DNA of 64,000 nt, taken from Conus ventricosus (taxonomy: Eukaryota > Mollusca > Gastropoda > Neogastropoda > Conidae). Below are positions 28,201 to 40,896 of this stretch, piece after piece. A program made the position numbers and the translations under genes. The notes under the pieces are model-generated. The model was not told the DNA's origin. It ran no database searches and saw only the letters and a program-made list of their open reading frames with translations. The stretch is from assembly GCA_018398815.1 (NCBI GenBank), contig CM031620.1, positions 67,048,698-67,112,697 of the forward strand, read 5' to 3'. The stretch's first letter is position 1, and the number at the start of each line of letters is the position of its first letter.

Positions 28201-31200
28201 CCCCCCCCCTTTTTCCCTAATTGGGCTAACCCTGGTTGGGCAGGGCAACCCGCTTTTTAAAAGTTTGGGTGTGGCCGGGTGAAGAAGCCAAAATTTAGAG
28301 GGTTTTGGTTGGGGGCAAGGGGGAAAAATCTTGAGATTGATTAAAACAGGGTAAGTATGCGCCGATTTTTGGGAAGGGTTTCATTCCACTTTCCCCCGCA
28401 TTAGTTGCAAAAAAAGCAGTTTTAAAAAATAAAAAAATACAACGACAAATGTTTATTGGGTGTTCTTGCAAGGGTTGGGTTATTTTTGGGGAAAAACGCA
28501 AAAGGAGTGTTAACTATCAACCTTTCTCAATATCTTAACTTTAGCGGAAATCCTTTCCCCCTTTTTACGTGGGCAAAAATTTATCAGTTTTTGAAGAACC
28601 AAAAAAAAACCAATTTAAAGGGCAATATTCCACAGGGATGAGGAAAAAAAAACTACAGCCTATTTAAAGTGTCCAAAAACAATCCAAAGATTGGCGAGCC
28701 GGGCAAAACCCATGTTGACTTACTACTGATTTTTTTCACCACAGGCTACCACATTACACATTAAAATACTTTTATAAAATAAATTTTTTAGCATGCTTTT
28801 AAAGAAAAGGGCATAAACAAGAATTATTTTGAAAATGGTTTTTCAAGAAATTTTCCCCTGTTTTAAGCGCAAGCGAACAAAGAAACAAATTGGGGTTTTG
28901 GGCCCGTTGGGCTGTAATACAGGGAAATAATTACGGCCCCCCGAAGGGATAAAGTTTTGTTTTAAGAATGGAAAAAGGGTGCAAAATTTTCCCCCTAAGT
29001 TGTTTTTACGCAGACTTGAATCACTCATTGTTCCCTTTTGGGGGGGCCAACCCCGACGAAACTTTCCCAAAAAACCTTTTTTTTGAGTAATCATAGATTT
29101 TTTCAAATTTTCTTTCATTGTTGTTAAGGGCGGGTGGCGCTCATTCCCAAAGCCCCGAATTTTTTACAGAGGGAAACCCAAAAGCGGCTTGAAAATTTTT
29201 CCGCCCCATGGGGCAAATGCGTAAAAGTTTTTTCTAATAATCAATTTATCTGAAATCATGATGACGCCTGAAGAACCCAAAAACATATGAAATCCCAACC
29301 ACATTTTTTTGGATTTGTGGTTTTTGGGCCCCTCACAACCCGCAAACCAACAGTAAAAGCCCTTTTCACATTAGTGGGAAGTTCCGAGGGAAACAGCACA
29401 CATAAATGCAATCTTAAAATAAAGTTTAAACCCCCAAAAAAATGGAAGCTGCCCATTTCTTTCACAAAAATTGCGGGTTTTCGACTCTCATCTTATAATA
29501 AAGCAGTAGACGGGGCGCCCTTAGGGGGGGAAAAGCATTGCACAGTCATCCCAAAAAAAATTTCATGTGTTTCACTTTAAATAACATGTTTTTTATGACC
29601 TATCAACATTATGGGATCAATTTAAATTGCCCCAAATTTCCCCAAATCCTGCCCCAAAAAAGGAAAATTTTTGACCCAACTCTCGTTTGAAAAAGGGGGG
29701 TTTTAAAACCCCTTTGAATACATGAACAGTTTTGGGAAAAGGGTTTTATGAAGCCCCCACTTCCTCCTAAGGGCGGTTTTTTTTCTAGTCTTAAGGAAAA
29801 AGGAAAACATGTTCCGATTACCAACCCTGCTCAAGATGCGTGGCAAAGTTTTAAATGTTTAAAAAGAAGGGGGACTATCATGAAATTTATACTTGATGGG
29901 AGGGTGTTTTGTTTTGTTGGCGGGCCCTTTTTTGAAAATTACAGAAAGACCTGCATGAAACATTACGCCTGGATCCCGCGCCCTTATATTTCCGCGGGCC
30001 CCGGGGTGAATGGGACGCTTTCTTAAAGTTTATAAAGTACAGATTGAATTTTTTGGGTTTACCTACCAATGATTTAAAATGAATTAAAAAGGGTTTGGGG
30101 GGGAAAAAGTTTTTGGCGTCGGGGATCATTACTTTTAAAGCAAAAAACAATACTTGGACGTTAAAGATTTCCCAAATAAAAGGTCCCAACTACCATGTAT
30201 TTAGAATTTCAAAACAACTGTAAGGGTGGGCGCCATTGCCCCACCCCTAATCAATTCCCTTAGAAATTTTTAAAAGTACACAGATAATACGAATTTAAAT
30301 TCAAAAAGAAATTAAAATGGTTTTTGGGATTTTAAAAGGGCCCGGGTCGACAGCGTAGATAATTCTAGAAGTTTTTACTTAGAAAAATCCCAGAAATCCA
30401 TGACCTGCCCTTTGACCCATCCATTAGCACAGAAAAACCTAAAATGGCCAAAAAAAAGAAAAACCCCCTAAACTTTTGCCTAATCTTTGAGGCAAAAAAA
30501 AAAAATTTTGTCTTTTCATTTTCAGGGCTTCTTTCAAATTTTTTTTAAGGGCATGGTTTTTAATTTGGCCCCTTTTCATCGTATAATTGCTTTTTATCAA
30601 GAACAGTTTATGAAAAACCCAAAATCATGAAGAACACTGATCTCAGAACTAAAAACCCCGGAAACTTCAGAAAAAAAACTTTTTCCCAATTTTATGAACA
30701 ACAGCCCGTTTTTGGAAAGACAGGGAAAATCCCCCAAAAAGCGCAAAAAAATCAGAAATTTGGGCCCCCCAGAGGAAAGAAGCAATTAAGCTGACTTTAA
30801 AACCAAATTATCAGGGCTTTAAAGATTTCATGATCAGCTTTTTGGGATAAAAAAGGAAAAAAAAAAAAAAATCAAATTGGTTTAAACCTGTATTTAAATT
30901 TGGGGGTTAAATGTTTTAGAATTTTCAAAGCTTTTTAGTTAGAAATTTTTTTATGGGCTACTTTAAGCCCCCTATTTATCCAGAGTGCTTTACACAAAAT
31001 ACCCGGAAAGTTTTTTTATAGATTCCCCCATAAGACACTTTAAAGACATGGAATTAGAAGTAGCTAAAGGGGATGCGGGATGGTACGACAAAATCCGATT
31101 ACCCTAAAGTTTCGCCCCTTTTGAGTTTAATTTTCTAATAAAAGGTTTTAGGAAAGATGAAAGAAAATTATCTGGAAAAGGGGATTAAGGGGTTTATTGG

Positions 31201-31480
31201 TTTAAGGGCGAAAAGGGACATAATTTTGGGGCCCGGAGAAAACCCCTTAAAAAGAAAAGGAATATCTTTGCATTTTTTGCATCGAGCATAACGCATTTAC
31301 CTAAAAAAGAAGCTTGTTCAAAAAAAATACTTTTATTCTGAAAACGTTTAAAAATTTCGATTTTAATTACATGAGATCAACCAAGGTTGTAACAAAGAAG
31401 TCATTTGATGAACAAACACAAAAACGGGGGGGTTGTTTTTTAAACCAGAGTTTTTTTTATGCAATTGGACATTGGAGAAC
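28200..31480 (+). pseudogene. POLB: Protein-primed family B DNA polymerase, copy B
   Basis: Nucleotide landmarks match copy C throughout. A GAAGAAGCCAAAAT string near 28,280 matches C near 36,490. GAACAGTTTATGAAA lies at 30,600. GAAGAACACTGATCTCAGAAC near 30,630 is exact in C. The C-terminal coding end (GCAATTGGACATTGGAGAACTG) lies near 31,460. Role and domain plan are as described for element D. All frames are broken by smearing. The gene converges with the integrase. Confidence 0.7.
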
Positions 31481-31499
31481 TGTTTAAAAATTTAAAAAG

Positions 31500-32480
31500 C
31501 GAACTGTGTCTGGTGGGTTTAAACCCGCCCGTTCCTCCTTTACAAAAGGTTTTTTGAGGGAGCTGGTTTGTTTTGGGTTTTGGGGCGTTTCTGTAAATAA
31601 TACACGGGGGGATTCATTTTTACAATTTTTTTATTTTATATGGGAAACAACACTCCAAACTGGGTCGGTTGCCCTGATGTTTAGTGTCCCCTTCTCTTCC
31701 CCTTCCCAAAAAAAGGTTTCCTTACTTTTAAAAACCCAAAAGGGAATATTTGCTGGGGGTACTGGGGTCTTTTTTCAACATTTTTTGTTTTTTTTTTTTG
31801 GGGTTGCTTTACCGGTTTTTTTGAAACCTTTAATTTAAAACTTAAATTTTTCATTGCGCGCAAAACTGAGGGGAGGGCCTAACCCATTCTGGGTTGCGAG
31901 AATTTTTCAATCCCTCTCTGTGATACTGGTTTGGGGGGAAAAACTTTCCCGCTAACTGTTTTTTTAAAAAATTTTTTAACAAAGCCTGTGATTTTGAACT
32001 CCTTTGGGAAGACCCCTTTTAATTTGGGAAACCCTATTTTTAAAAAAAATTGATTCACCTCGGCCCTTTTAAAAACTTTTCCATTCCAAACGGACGGGGT
32101 TCCCGGGGGGGAAGTTTTGCGGGCCTCATTGGTATATCAGCCCGTATGGCCAAAAAGGGAACCCCAGAAGCACCTTTTGGGGGTTTTTTTGGGTTTCCCC
32201 ATCTTTGTATCTTGAAAACTATGTTTAATGACCCGTAATGGTTTCTTAAATCTTTTTCGTCTAATTTGTATCATGGGGGAAAATTTCCAAAATCCATTTG
32301 ATGGGTGTCTTTTTGGGGGTTTTTTTCACAAAGGCGGTCTCCCGTATTTGTTAGGTGGGGGGGAAGGTAAAAAAATTTGCCAAAACGCTTTTTTTTAGTA
32401 ACCCTTCCTTTGCCGTTTGTTCACGACCCCCCTGCTTGGGTTGCTTTTTGTTTTCGGTTTTTCCCTTCCAATATCCTTTT
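31500..32480 (-). pseudogene. INT: Retroviral-type (DDE) integrase, copy B
   Basis: Minus-strand fragments align with copies A, C and D. The C-terminal region starts near 31,540. An LRAMKN-type block (31,681-31,863) corresponds to LRAMNN of C. The catalytic core lies near 32,200-32,330 by nucleotide similarity (CCATTTGATGGGTGTC at 32,292). Broken frames throughout. Confidence 0.65.
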
Positions 32481-32489
32481 TGGGGAATT

Positions 32490-32920
32490 TAAAAATTTTG
32501 TTTTATTTTTTTTTTCAGCCCAAAAATTTTGCGCAAAAAAAATACCCCAACGGGCACCAAAAAAACGATAAACACGATTTCTTTTATCTTTTTGTTTTTT
32601 TGATGGATGATAAAAGTCACTGAATTTTTTGGGGGGGGCCCCCCCCCCCCCCAAATGTTTCATTGGGTTTTGGGGGGCCCCTTACAAGATAATATTCTTT
32701 TAAACGCTTTATCAAAATTTTTTAAATGTGTAAGCTGCATGCCCCTGTTTTTTTTGTTTGTTTTTTAAAAAAATCCCAACTGCCAATTCCCCCTGCTTTT
32801 CATTGTGATCGGCGCTTTCGGCAAATTCTCCAGCTTTTTTAAGGTTTTTTTTCTTCCGTCATCCCCCAGTTACTAAAAAGCGTAATTACTTCCCCTTTAA
32901 AAAAAAAGCGCATTCACCAC
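32490..32920 (-). pseudogene. Small conserved protein m1, copy B
   Basis: The minus-strand segment reads PPKKFSDFYHPSKKQKD (within 32,421-32,663). It matches PPELSDFYEPSEEQK of m1 in element D, the clearest m1 trace in A or B. It is followed by a hydrophobic C-terminus in D. Same place and strand relative to INT. Function unknown. Confidence 0.55.
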
Positions 32921-32994
32921 TGAAACCCCCAAACAACCCTTTGGGTGAAGGGCCCTTTTTTTTTAAAAAAATTTTTTAATTTTTACATATTTAT

Positions 32995-33272
32995 ACTGTC
33001 AGGGAAATTTTTCCTTGCTTAACTAGAAAATCTTTCGTACGAACGAAGCTTTCAATAATAAACAAACAGCTTTGGCCCAAAACCTCAAAGTCCCAGCTTC
33101 CAAGATTTTGCCCGGGTTTTTTTTTAAAGGCTTTTTCCCCCAAAAATTGTGTTTTCCCCAAACTTTGACCTTTCCCAAAAACACAAATGGGTATACAAGG
33201 GGTTGGGGAACATTTTTTTCGGGGGCTCATTTTTTTAAAAAAAAAAATAATTAAAATTAATAAAAAAACCAT
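32995..33272 (-). pseudogene. Small membrane-type protein m2, copy B
   Basis: On the minus strand the block RTKDFLVKQGKI closes the frame (32,991-33,272). It corresponds to the KDFLVTQGII end of the D paralogue. Located between m1 and s as in A and D. Function unknown. Confidence 0.5.
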
Positions 33273-33284
33273 TTAACGCGGGTG

Positions 33285-33760
33285 AACAATACAGTAAAAA
33301 GGCAAGCCTAAACCTTTCCGGGCCTTTTTGAATGAAGAAGTTTAGGCCAAACTATTATGCCCAAAAAAGGGAGGTTTTTATTCTTTTGGGCCCAAAGTGG
33401 AAAAAAAAAAAAAAACATTCCCCGAAATGAATTTTGCATAAAAAAATTTAACAGATGTCGCCACAAGACATTGGGAAAAATATCATACAAGGGATGAAAA
33501 CGCCAAATTGGATCAAAATGGGAAAAGGGAGGGGAAAAAGGTTTTTTATTTTTTACACTAAACCCGCAGTAGATTTGCCTCCCATTGTTCTGAACAAACT
33601 TTATGGATGATTTAACACAGGATCCATTTTTAAAAAAAATCATTAAGTCCCCAAGCTGTGATCTATATTAAAAGATTCCCGGGAAAATTGTTTCGCCATT
33701 AATCAAGGGATTAAATTTCTTTAAAAAATTTTAGGGTTTTGTTACCCTTCAAAAAAGAAC
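33285..33760 (+). pseudogene. Small conserved protein s, copy B
   Basis: Plus-strand traces of CGKTKTF (about 33,400), EKYHTRDENAKL (about 33,475) and CDLYIK-type sequence (about 33,657) align with ACGKTRQ, EKYYAGYEARL and CDMYYS of element D. The spacing shows the protein is longer than the first open frame in D. Function unknown. Confidence 0.5.
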
Positions 33761-34549
33761 CCCAGCCAGAAAATCACCCGAATAGAAAAAAATTTTAACC
33801 CATGAAGAAAGTACAAAATGAAAAGGGTTCCCCATCCTTTGGGGGTGTTGAAGCAGGGAAAAAAAATTTCAGGTGGAACAGACAAAGAAAAATTTTAAAG
33901 TTACAAACAGAAAATAACCACATGAAAAACCCTAACCCGCCAAACGCCCCGAACAATTTATTCAATGCCAGTTAAAAACTCCATGTGATTTAAGGCCCAC
34001 AGCACTAAAGCTTCATGGAATATTGAAACCCTTTAAAAAGGGTTTCATTTTTGGCGCCCTTGCTGCTGCTTGGGGGGGCGGTTTTTTACTGTTATAAAAT
34101 AAAAAAACAATGGCGAAAAAAAAACCCAAAACGTCCAAAAAAATCGAACCCCCCTAAAACAGAAGACAAAAGCATGCCAAAACCACCAACAACAAAAGAA
34201 ACATTTGATCCCTTTTAAATGCAAAATATTTTAAGAACTTTAATTTTTAAAAAAATTTTTTAAAAAAAAATGTCCCCTGACAATTATAAATTTTTTTAAA
34301 ATGATGAGTCAATAAAAAAAAGGGCATGAAGTCTATAAAAAAACATTTCCATAGACCAAATTTTCAAACAATGTGGTTTTCTTAGGATGTAAAAAACTTC
34401 ATTTTAAAATCTTTGCTGACCCCAAACTTTCGCAGGGACGCTGAGCAAGACATCCTGACAATGATGCGTTTTTTTAGGCGTTTGGGGTTTTTAAATATAT
34501 TAGACATCTACATTTAAAATAAAAACATAGATTGTATTGGTTTTTTTGG

Positions 34550-34800
34550 GTAATTTAAGGGAAAACTTTAATAAAAAATTTGTTGTACTTGAAAGGTTAT
34601 TAGTTATGAAACTTGAGGTGACTTTGGGTAAGAAATTAGAAATGCTTAAACAAAAACTTTTTTAAAAACTTGAAGTAAAAAATTAATAAGAACTTAATTT
34701 TTGGGAACTTGGGGGGGGACTTTATTAAAATTAGAGGTTTCTTGATTTTAAAAACAAGAAAAAATTTATAGCGACTTGGGAAAAAGAAAACCCTTTTTGG
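34550..34800. repeat. Degenerate short-repeat array, element B
   Basis: AACTTGAGGTGACTT followed by imperfect ACTTxAGTAAGAACTT-type units, collinear with 18,440-18,760 of A. Confidence 0.5.
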
Positions 34801-36430
34801 GGCTTGATGAAACTAAAATTTAAAAAAACAATCCTTTTTTACAATTTTCCCTTTTTCCCTTTCATCCCTTTTCCTTGGGGCAGCCCCTTTAAATTTTTAG
34901 CTTATAAAAAAATTGGGGAAACTGGGGCGCCCATTGTCACTTTATAGTTTGGGGCCAGCCAACGCAAAATCGCCTGCGCAAATTAACAAAAATTGCATAC
35001 CGGGCCCGGGGCCGCGGGCCCGGAATATATATTCTCTAAAGTCTTTAAAAAATGAGTTATATTTTTGGGCATAAAAACCACCACCTTATTCCAGCTGGGC
35101 TCCGCTGAAGGGGAAATTTTTTCAAAGTGTTTTCTTTTTTTTTCTAGTTTCTTCTTTCCAAACAGTCCCTCTTTTAATAAAAAAGCGTCTGCGTTCCCTC
35201 AAACATTCTATACCAAATTTTAACCATAAATTTTAACCCAAAAAACCCCCCAACGTCGGAAAAAGGTAAGGGCAATCCCCAGGGGCGGGAATTAGTGGCT
35301 TTGCTGGACAAAAGAAGCTGGTTTTTTGCTCCCCACGGGCCCGTAATTTCCTCCCTTTAAAAGTTTTTTTTTTTTCGTAGTTCCCTGAGAGAGAATTAAT
35401 TGTTAAAATCTTTTATTTTTATATTTTAAAAGCTAAAATATTTAATATAAATATTGAACAAATAGTGACTAAAGGGGTTTAAGGGGAAGATACAGTTGTT
35501 TTTTGGTCTTTTAAAAAAATTCTACTTAAATAAAAAAAAACTTTTTCAACATTTACACTGGGGCACCATTGAATTTGAAAACTTTCAATGTGTTGGGGTT
35601 TATAACTGTTTTCATAACGGGTAATGTGAAAGATCGTGTACTTTTTAGCAGCCCCAAAAAGGGGTTTGGGGGTGTAGTGGCCCCCGAAACTATGTCAAAA
35701 AGGGGGTTTGGGATGCACTTTTACATAATTTGCAAGCCCCGTTTAAATTTTTGGGTTTTTTTTACTCCTGCGGGGGTTTTCCCCAAAAAACTAAAAATTT
35801 AGCCCTTAAAAAACGCCTAAATTTAGATTTTTGAAAAACCCCCCCCCACGGGGAAAATTCCCAAAAAAAACGCAGGATTTAAACAAAAAAAAAAAATCGA
35901 AAAGTTTTGTAAATTAGTATTGAAAAAAGGTAATCCTACACCCGTAAGGGGTTTTTTTGTAAAAAAAATCGTTTTTTTTTTTTGGGTTTTTTGAAAAAGA
36001 AAAGTGTAGGGGTTATCAAAAAAAACGTAGGAACAGGAAATTTCCCCAACCAGGGCATTTCCCCCGAAAAAAGGGTTTAGGGGGGATGTGAATTAAGGGT
36101 TTGGGATTTCCCCCTTTTTCCGCTTGGCTATCGGCAGAATGGGAAATTTGGGTTCCCAACCCCCGATGTTTTTATTTGCGTTTGATGCCCCGTTTTAATG
36201 TTTTTTCATGCTGGGGGTTCCCGTGTTTTTTTTGGGGTTTTTTGGTTGTTTTACGGGGGGCCCCCTTTTCCAACAACGATTTCCATTTATCCCCGCAGTT
36301 ATTTACTATTTTTTTTGTTTTGGGATTAAGAGTTCTAAATGGGGTTTACATAGTATTAGCCCTTTTTCGTTTAGGCATAAGTTCCACCCTTTTTGAAATA
36401 ATTTCTGGTTTGGTGAATTTCCCCCTTTTC
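34800..36430. other. Smeared sequence, no feature recognised
   Basis: Heavily homopolymer-smeared. No TIR of B, no counterpart of A 18,780-19,850 and no gene can be identified. Quality improves abruptly near 36,430, where copy C begins, which suggests an assembly join. Confidence 0.4.
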
Positions 36431-36439
36431 TAATGATTA

Positions 36440-39400
36440 AACCTCTGGTTGGGCAGACGAACTGCTTACACAGTTTGATGTGGCCGCTGAAGAAGCCAAA
36501 ATGAGAGGCTCTGGTTGGTCAGAGGGCGAAGTCTTGAGATTAAGATTTAAAACAGGCTAAGTATGCCCCGATTGTTGGTAAGGCTTACATTCCACTACCT
36601 CCAGCATTAGTTGCAAAAAGAGCATTTTTAAAACATAAAGAATACAGACGACAAATGTTTTATGTGGTGTGTTCTTGAAAGGGTTTTGCATTATGTCGGC
36701 CAAAAACGCAGAGAGAGTGTCTAACTATCAACCTTACATCAATGATCTTAACTTTAGCGGAATATCCTTTCCTGTTAGCGTGGACAAAATTGATCAGTTT
36801 GAAGAACAAAACAAACCAATAACTGTCAATATCTACACATGGATGAGGAAACAAATCTACAGCCAAATTAAAGTGTCCAAAAACAGTCCAACGATTGGCG
36901 AGCCAGACAAAACCCATGTTGACTTACTACTGATGTTTTCACCAGCAGGGCTACCACATTACACTTTTAATACGTACAATGAGTAAACTAATTGCAGCAT
37001 GCTTCAAGAATGGGAATAAACAAGAATTATGTAGAAAATGTTTTACAAAAATTTCCATCTGTTCAAGCCGCAAGCGAACATAAGAAACATTGTATCGGCC
37101 CAGTTGACTGTAATACAGACTAATTACGCCCCAGAAGGCAGTAAAGTTAGTTTTAAGAACTGGAAACGGATGCAAAATTCCCCATATGTTTTTTTCGCAG
37201 ACTTCGAATCATCATTGTTCCTTATGGGGGGCCAACCCCGCAGAAACTTCCAAAAACAGCCTTTGTGAGTAATCATCAGTTTTTTTCATTTGCTTTCATT
37301 GTTGTCAGGTCGGATGCGCTCATTCAACGCCAGAATTATACAGAGGACCAAATGCGGCTAGAAGATTTTTACAGCGCATGCAGCAAGTGCGTAATGATTG
37401 TTCTATAATCTGAATTTATTGAAATCATGATGACCCCTGAAGATCAACAACAGTATGACTCAACCACACATTGTTGGTTTTGTGGTTTAGGCCTTCATCA
37501 GACGCAGCAAATCCAACAGAAAAAGCCATGTTTCACATTAGTGGGAAGTTCAGAGGAGCAGCACACAGTAATGCAATCTTCAACTAAAGTTTAAAACCAA
37601 AAATGGAAGCTGCCCATCTTCTTTCAACAACTTGCGAGGTTACGACTTCATCTTATAATGAAAGCAGTGGACGGACGCCTTCAGGGTAACATGCATTGCA
37701 CAGTCATCGGAAAGTAATGTGTTTCACTTTAAAAACAGTCTTTTTATGACTCTATGCAGACATGATGGGATCATTAGAGTTGCTGGCTATGTCCCTTAAG
37801 CCCTGCCCAATAACGGAAGAATATTTTGACCCAACTCTCGTTAGAAAGGGTGTTTACCCTTAGGGAATACATGAACAGTTGGGAAAGGTTTTTGATGAAG
37901 ACACACTTCCTCCTAAGGGCGCGTTCTTTTTTAGTCTTAGAGGAAAGGAAATCAGTGATTCCGATTACCAACATGCTCAAGATGCGTGCAGAAGTTAGAG
38001 TGTAAAACGATGGGAGACTATCATGATTCATACTTGAGGGCAGATGTATGTTTGTTGGCGGACGTCTTTGAAAATTACAGAAAGACCTGCATGAAACATC
38101 GCCTGGACCCTGCGCATTATATTTCTGCGCCCGGGTGAGCTGGGACGCTTTTCTTAAAGTTTACTAAAGTACAGATTGATTTATTGTCTGACCTACCAAT
38201 GATTCAGATGATTGAAAACGGATTGCGTGGAGGATTAGTATGGCGTCGCATCATTACTGTAAAGCAAACAACAAATACTTGGACGATTATGACCCAAGTA
38301 AAAGGTCTAACTATCTCATGTATTTAGATGCAAACAATCTGTATGGATGGCGCCCTTGCCATCATAATCACTTCCATTACGCAACTTTAAAATGTACACA
38401 GATAATACGAATAAAATTCAAAAAGCATTAAAGTGGTTTAAACAGTTTAACGCCCGGGTCAACGCGTAGATACATTCAGAAGTTGACTTAGAATATCCTC
38501 ATGAACTCCATGACCTGCATAATGACTATCCATTAGCAGCAGAAAGCCTAAAGATGGGAAAAACAGAACCGCCTAAACTTGTGCCTAATCTTCGAGGCAA
38601 AAAAAATTTGTCTGTCATTACGACTTCTGCAATTTTATTTAAGACAGGTTTGAAGTTGGCAGTGTTCATTCGTATAATTGCTTTTGATCAAGAACAGTTT
38701 ATGAAACCATACATCATGAAGAACACTGATCTCAGAACTAAATCCACAGATGCTTCAGAAAAAGACTTTTTCAAGTTGATGAACAACAGCTGTTTTTGGG
38801 AAAAACTATGGAAAATCCCCACAAGCGCAAAGAGTCAGATTGGTCACCAAAAGAGAACGAAGCAATTAAGCTGACTTCAAAACCAAATTATCAGGACTTT
38901 AGAAAATTTCATGATCAGCTTTTTGGCATAATAATGAAAAAAAGAAAAGTCAAATTGGATAAGCCTGTATTTATTGGGTTACTGTTTTAGAATTATCAAA
39001 GCTTTTTATGTTAGAATTTCTTTATGGACTACTTTAAGCCCTGTATCCTGAGTCCAGGTGCTTTACACAGATACAGTAGTTTTGTTATAGATATCCCTAC
39101 TGAAAACATCTATAAAGACATGGAATTAGAAGTAGCTAAAGGGCAGCGGGAGGTACGACACATCCCATTACCCTAAAGATTCGCCTTTGCATTTTAAATT
39201 TCTAATAAGAAGGTTTTAGGAAAGATGAAAGATGAATTATCTGGAAAGGTGATTAAGGAGTTTATTTGGTTTTAAGGTCGAAAAGTACAGTATTTCGAGC
39301 AGGAGAAACCATTTTAAAAAAGCAAAAGGAAAATCTCGCAGTGTTGTGCAGTCGAGCATATCGCATGACAACTACAAAGAAGCATTGTTCAAAAAAACAT

Positions 39401-39560
39401 ACTTTTCATCATGGGCAACGTAAAACTACGATCTAATCTACATGAGATCAAACAACGGTTGTAACAAGAAGTCATTAGATAGAACAAACACAAAACGGGT
39501 GTTTGTTAATCCAGAGTTTTCATATGCAATTGGACATTGGAGAACTGTAATTAATTAAAG
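36440..39560 (+). pseudogene. POLB: Protein-primed family B DNA polymerase, copy C
   Basis: Plus-strand pieces in order: an N-terminal region from about 36,440; a 105-codon piece (36,669-36,986) with FPVSVDKIDQFEEQN; an exonuclease I-like FFADFES (about 37,190); MNSWERF (about 37,870); polymerase motif A region YLDANNLYGW (about 38,318); EKDFFKLMNNSCF (about 38,757); KTMENPHKRK (about 38,800); FSYAIGHWRT equivalent at the end (about 39,520). Comparison with D shows many frame breaks, one inside the YxDTDS catalytic motif (about 39,065). An HNH-type segment is recognisable near 37,480-37,580 but damaged. A single intact gene would be over 1,000 codons; this copy is not functional as assembled. 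Confidence 0.85.
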
Positions 39561-39574
39561 CGGAACTGTGTCTG

Positions 39575-40251
39575 GGGGGGATTATCTGCAGTTCCCCCTT
39601 CACAAAAAATCTTTTAGGAGTGGTTGTTTTGTTGGGCAGTTTCTCGTAATAATACACGGGCGGATTCATTTTTTCAATTCTTTTTATTTCATATGGATCA
39701 ACACTCCAAACTGGATCGGTTGCCCCGATGTTTAGTGCCCTTCTGCTTCCCCGGCAAATAAAGGTACCTTACTTTCAAACAAACGGTAATAGTTTGCTGG
39801 GTGTACTGGAGTCTTCTTCAACATTTATTGTTTGTTTTTTGATTGCTTGTACTGGTTTTAGACCCGTTAATTTAAAATCTTCATTATTCATTGCGCGCAA
39901 AACTGAGGGCAGTCTTCTAACCCATTCTGTGTTGCGAGAATTGTCAATCAGCTCTCTGTGATACTGGTAGGAGAAAAGTCTTTCAGCTAACTGTTTGTTA
40001 AAATTTTCAACTAAAGCCTGTGATCTGTGAACTCCTGGAATGCCTCTTTTAATGGTAACTCTATGTTTTAACAATAATTGATTCACTCGGCCTTTAAATT
40101 CTTTTCCATCATCGACTTGAATCATGCGGGGATAAGTTAGCGGGCCTCATTGGTATATCAGCTGTATGACAACAGCAACAGCAGAAGCACTCTTTTGTGT
40201 TAATGGTTCCGCATCTTTGTATCTTGAAGCTATGTCAATGACTGTAAGTGC
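39575..40251 (-). pseudogene. INT: Retroviral-type (DDE) integrase, copy C (cut by gap)
   Basis: A 116-codon minus-strand frame (39,775-40,125) holds the second catalytic Asp context (IQVDDGKEFKG) and the catalytic Glu context (SQALVENFNKQLAERLF), then NTEWVRRLPSVLRAMNNE. A C-terminal chromodomain-like segment with PPVYY continues down to about 39,590 in another frame. The N-terminal part, with the first catalytic Asp, is lost in the N gap. Spacing between Asp and Glu fits the DDE integrases of Polintons and retroviruses. Neighbour: convergent POLB. Confidence 0.85.
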
Positions 40252-40351
40252 NNNNNNNNNNNNNNNNNNNNNNNNNNNNNNNNNNNNNNNNNNNNNNNNN
40301 NNNNNNNNNNNNNNNNNNNNNNNNNNNNNNNNNNNNNNNNNNNNNNNNNNN
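40252..40351. other. Assembly gap (100 N)
   Basis: Exactly 100 N, a conventional placeholder of unknown true length. It separates element C from host microsatellite DNA, so the right part of element C may be hidden here. Confidence 0.99.
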
Positions 40352-40395
40352 TAATATCTGAGGCAACTGTATTAATGGACTTCAATGACCGTATT

Positions 40396-40485
40396 GTGTG
40401 TGTGTGTGTGTGTTGTGTGTGTGTGTGTGTGTTGTGTGTGTGTGCCTGTGTGTGTGTCTGTGTGTGTGTGTGTGCCTGTGTGTTG

Positions 40486-40523
<38 letters not shown>

Positions 40524-40620
40524 TGTGTGTGTGTGTGTGCCTGTGTGTGGTGTGTGTGGTGTGTGTGTGTTGTGTGGTGTGTGTATGTGTGTTTTGTGTG
40601 TGTTTTGTGTGCCTGTGTGT

Positions 40621-40667
<47 letters not shown>
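40396..40667. repeat. TG microsatellite
   Basis: About 270 bp of (TG)n with scattered TTG, CCTG and TTTTG interruptions. Non-coding; the Cys-Val and Thr-His translations are artefacts. Confidence 0.97.
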
Positions 40668-40734
40668 ACAAAATTTAGGTTTTGAAAGTGTTCATACTAA
40701 TCAGAATGTTCAGAATATTTCGTTCATATCTTAC

Positions 40735-40896
40735 CTGGCTACCAGGCGTTCATAGATAACGTTCGTCATGGACGGGTCGGGTCCTCCTTTCGTCAAGTTG
40801 TGCCACCAGGTCAGTGGCTGTTGCAGCTGGTCGCACAAAGACAGCGGCTGACAGCCTGTGTGGCACATCCTGACTGAGAGTGGAGCGGCACAAATC
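40735..40896 (-). CDS. Probable internal exon of an unidentified host gene
   Basis: On the minus strand a good acceptor (GTTGCTGTGTTGTCCTGCAG) precedes 40,896 and a strong donor (GTAGCCAG then GTAAGA) follows 40,735. The 162-bp interval is a multiple of three and fully open in the frame giving CAAPLSVRMCHTGCQ, then CDQLQQPLTWWHNLTKGG, then NVIYERLVA. Four cysteines in the first third and an N-linked glycosylation sequon (NLT) fit a secreted or extracellular domain. The family is not recognised. A second frame is also open for 48 codons before a stop, so the coding assignment is not certain. Confidence 0.45.

Larger units (their letters stand above)
20430..34800 (+). mobile_element. Polinton/Maverick-like element copy B
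   Basis: Same orientation and gene order as A: left TIR (20,430-20,600), ATPase (-), unreadable left arm, POLB (+), INT (-), m1 (-), m2 (-), s (+), short-repeat array (34,550-34,800). No right TIR is recognisable before copy C, so the right end is either lost or hidden in smeared sequence up to 36,430. Underlying identity to A and C looks very high wherever the bases are not smeared. Confidence 0.75.
36430..40251 (+). mobile_element. Polinton/Maverick-like element copy C (partial)
   Basis: Contains POLB (+) converging with INT (-) exactly as in A and B, then stops at the 100-base N gap. The left arm with ATPase and TIR is absent. Base quality is clearly better than in A and B, and the underlying sequence is near-identical to theirs. 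It may be a truncated genomic copy or a separate contig of the same locus. Confidence 0.75.

Noticed and set aside
35001..35024. GC-rich palindromic string
   Set aside because: It lies inside smeared sequence where run artefacts create false palindromes.
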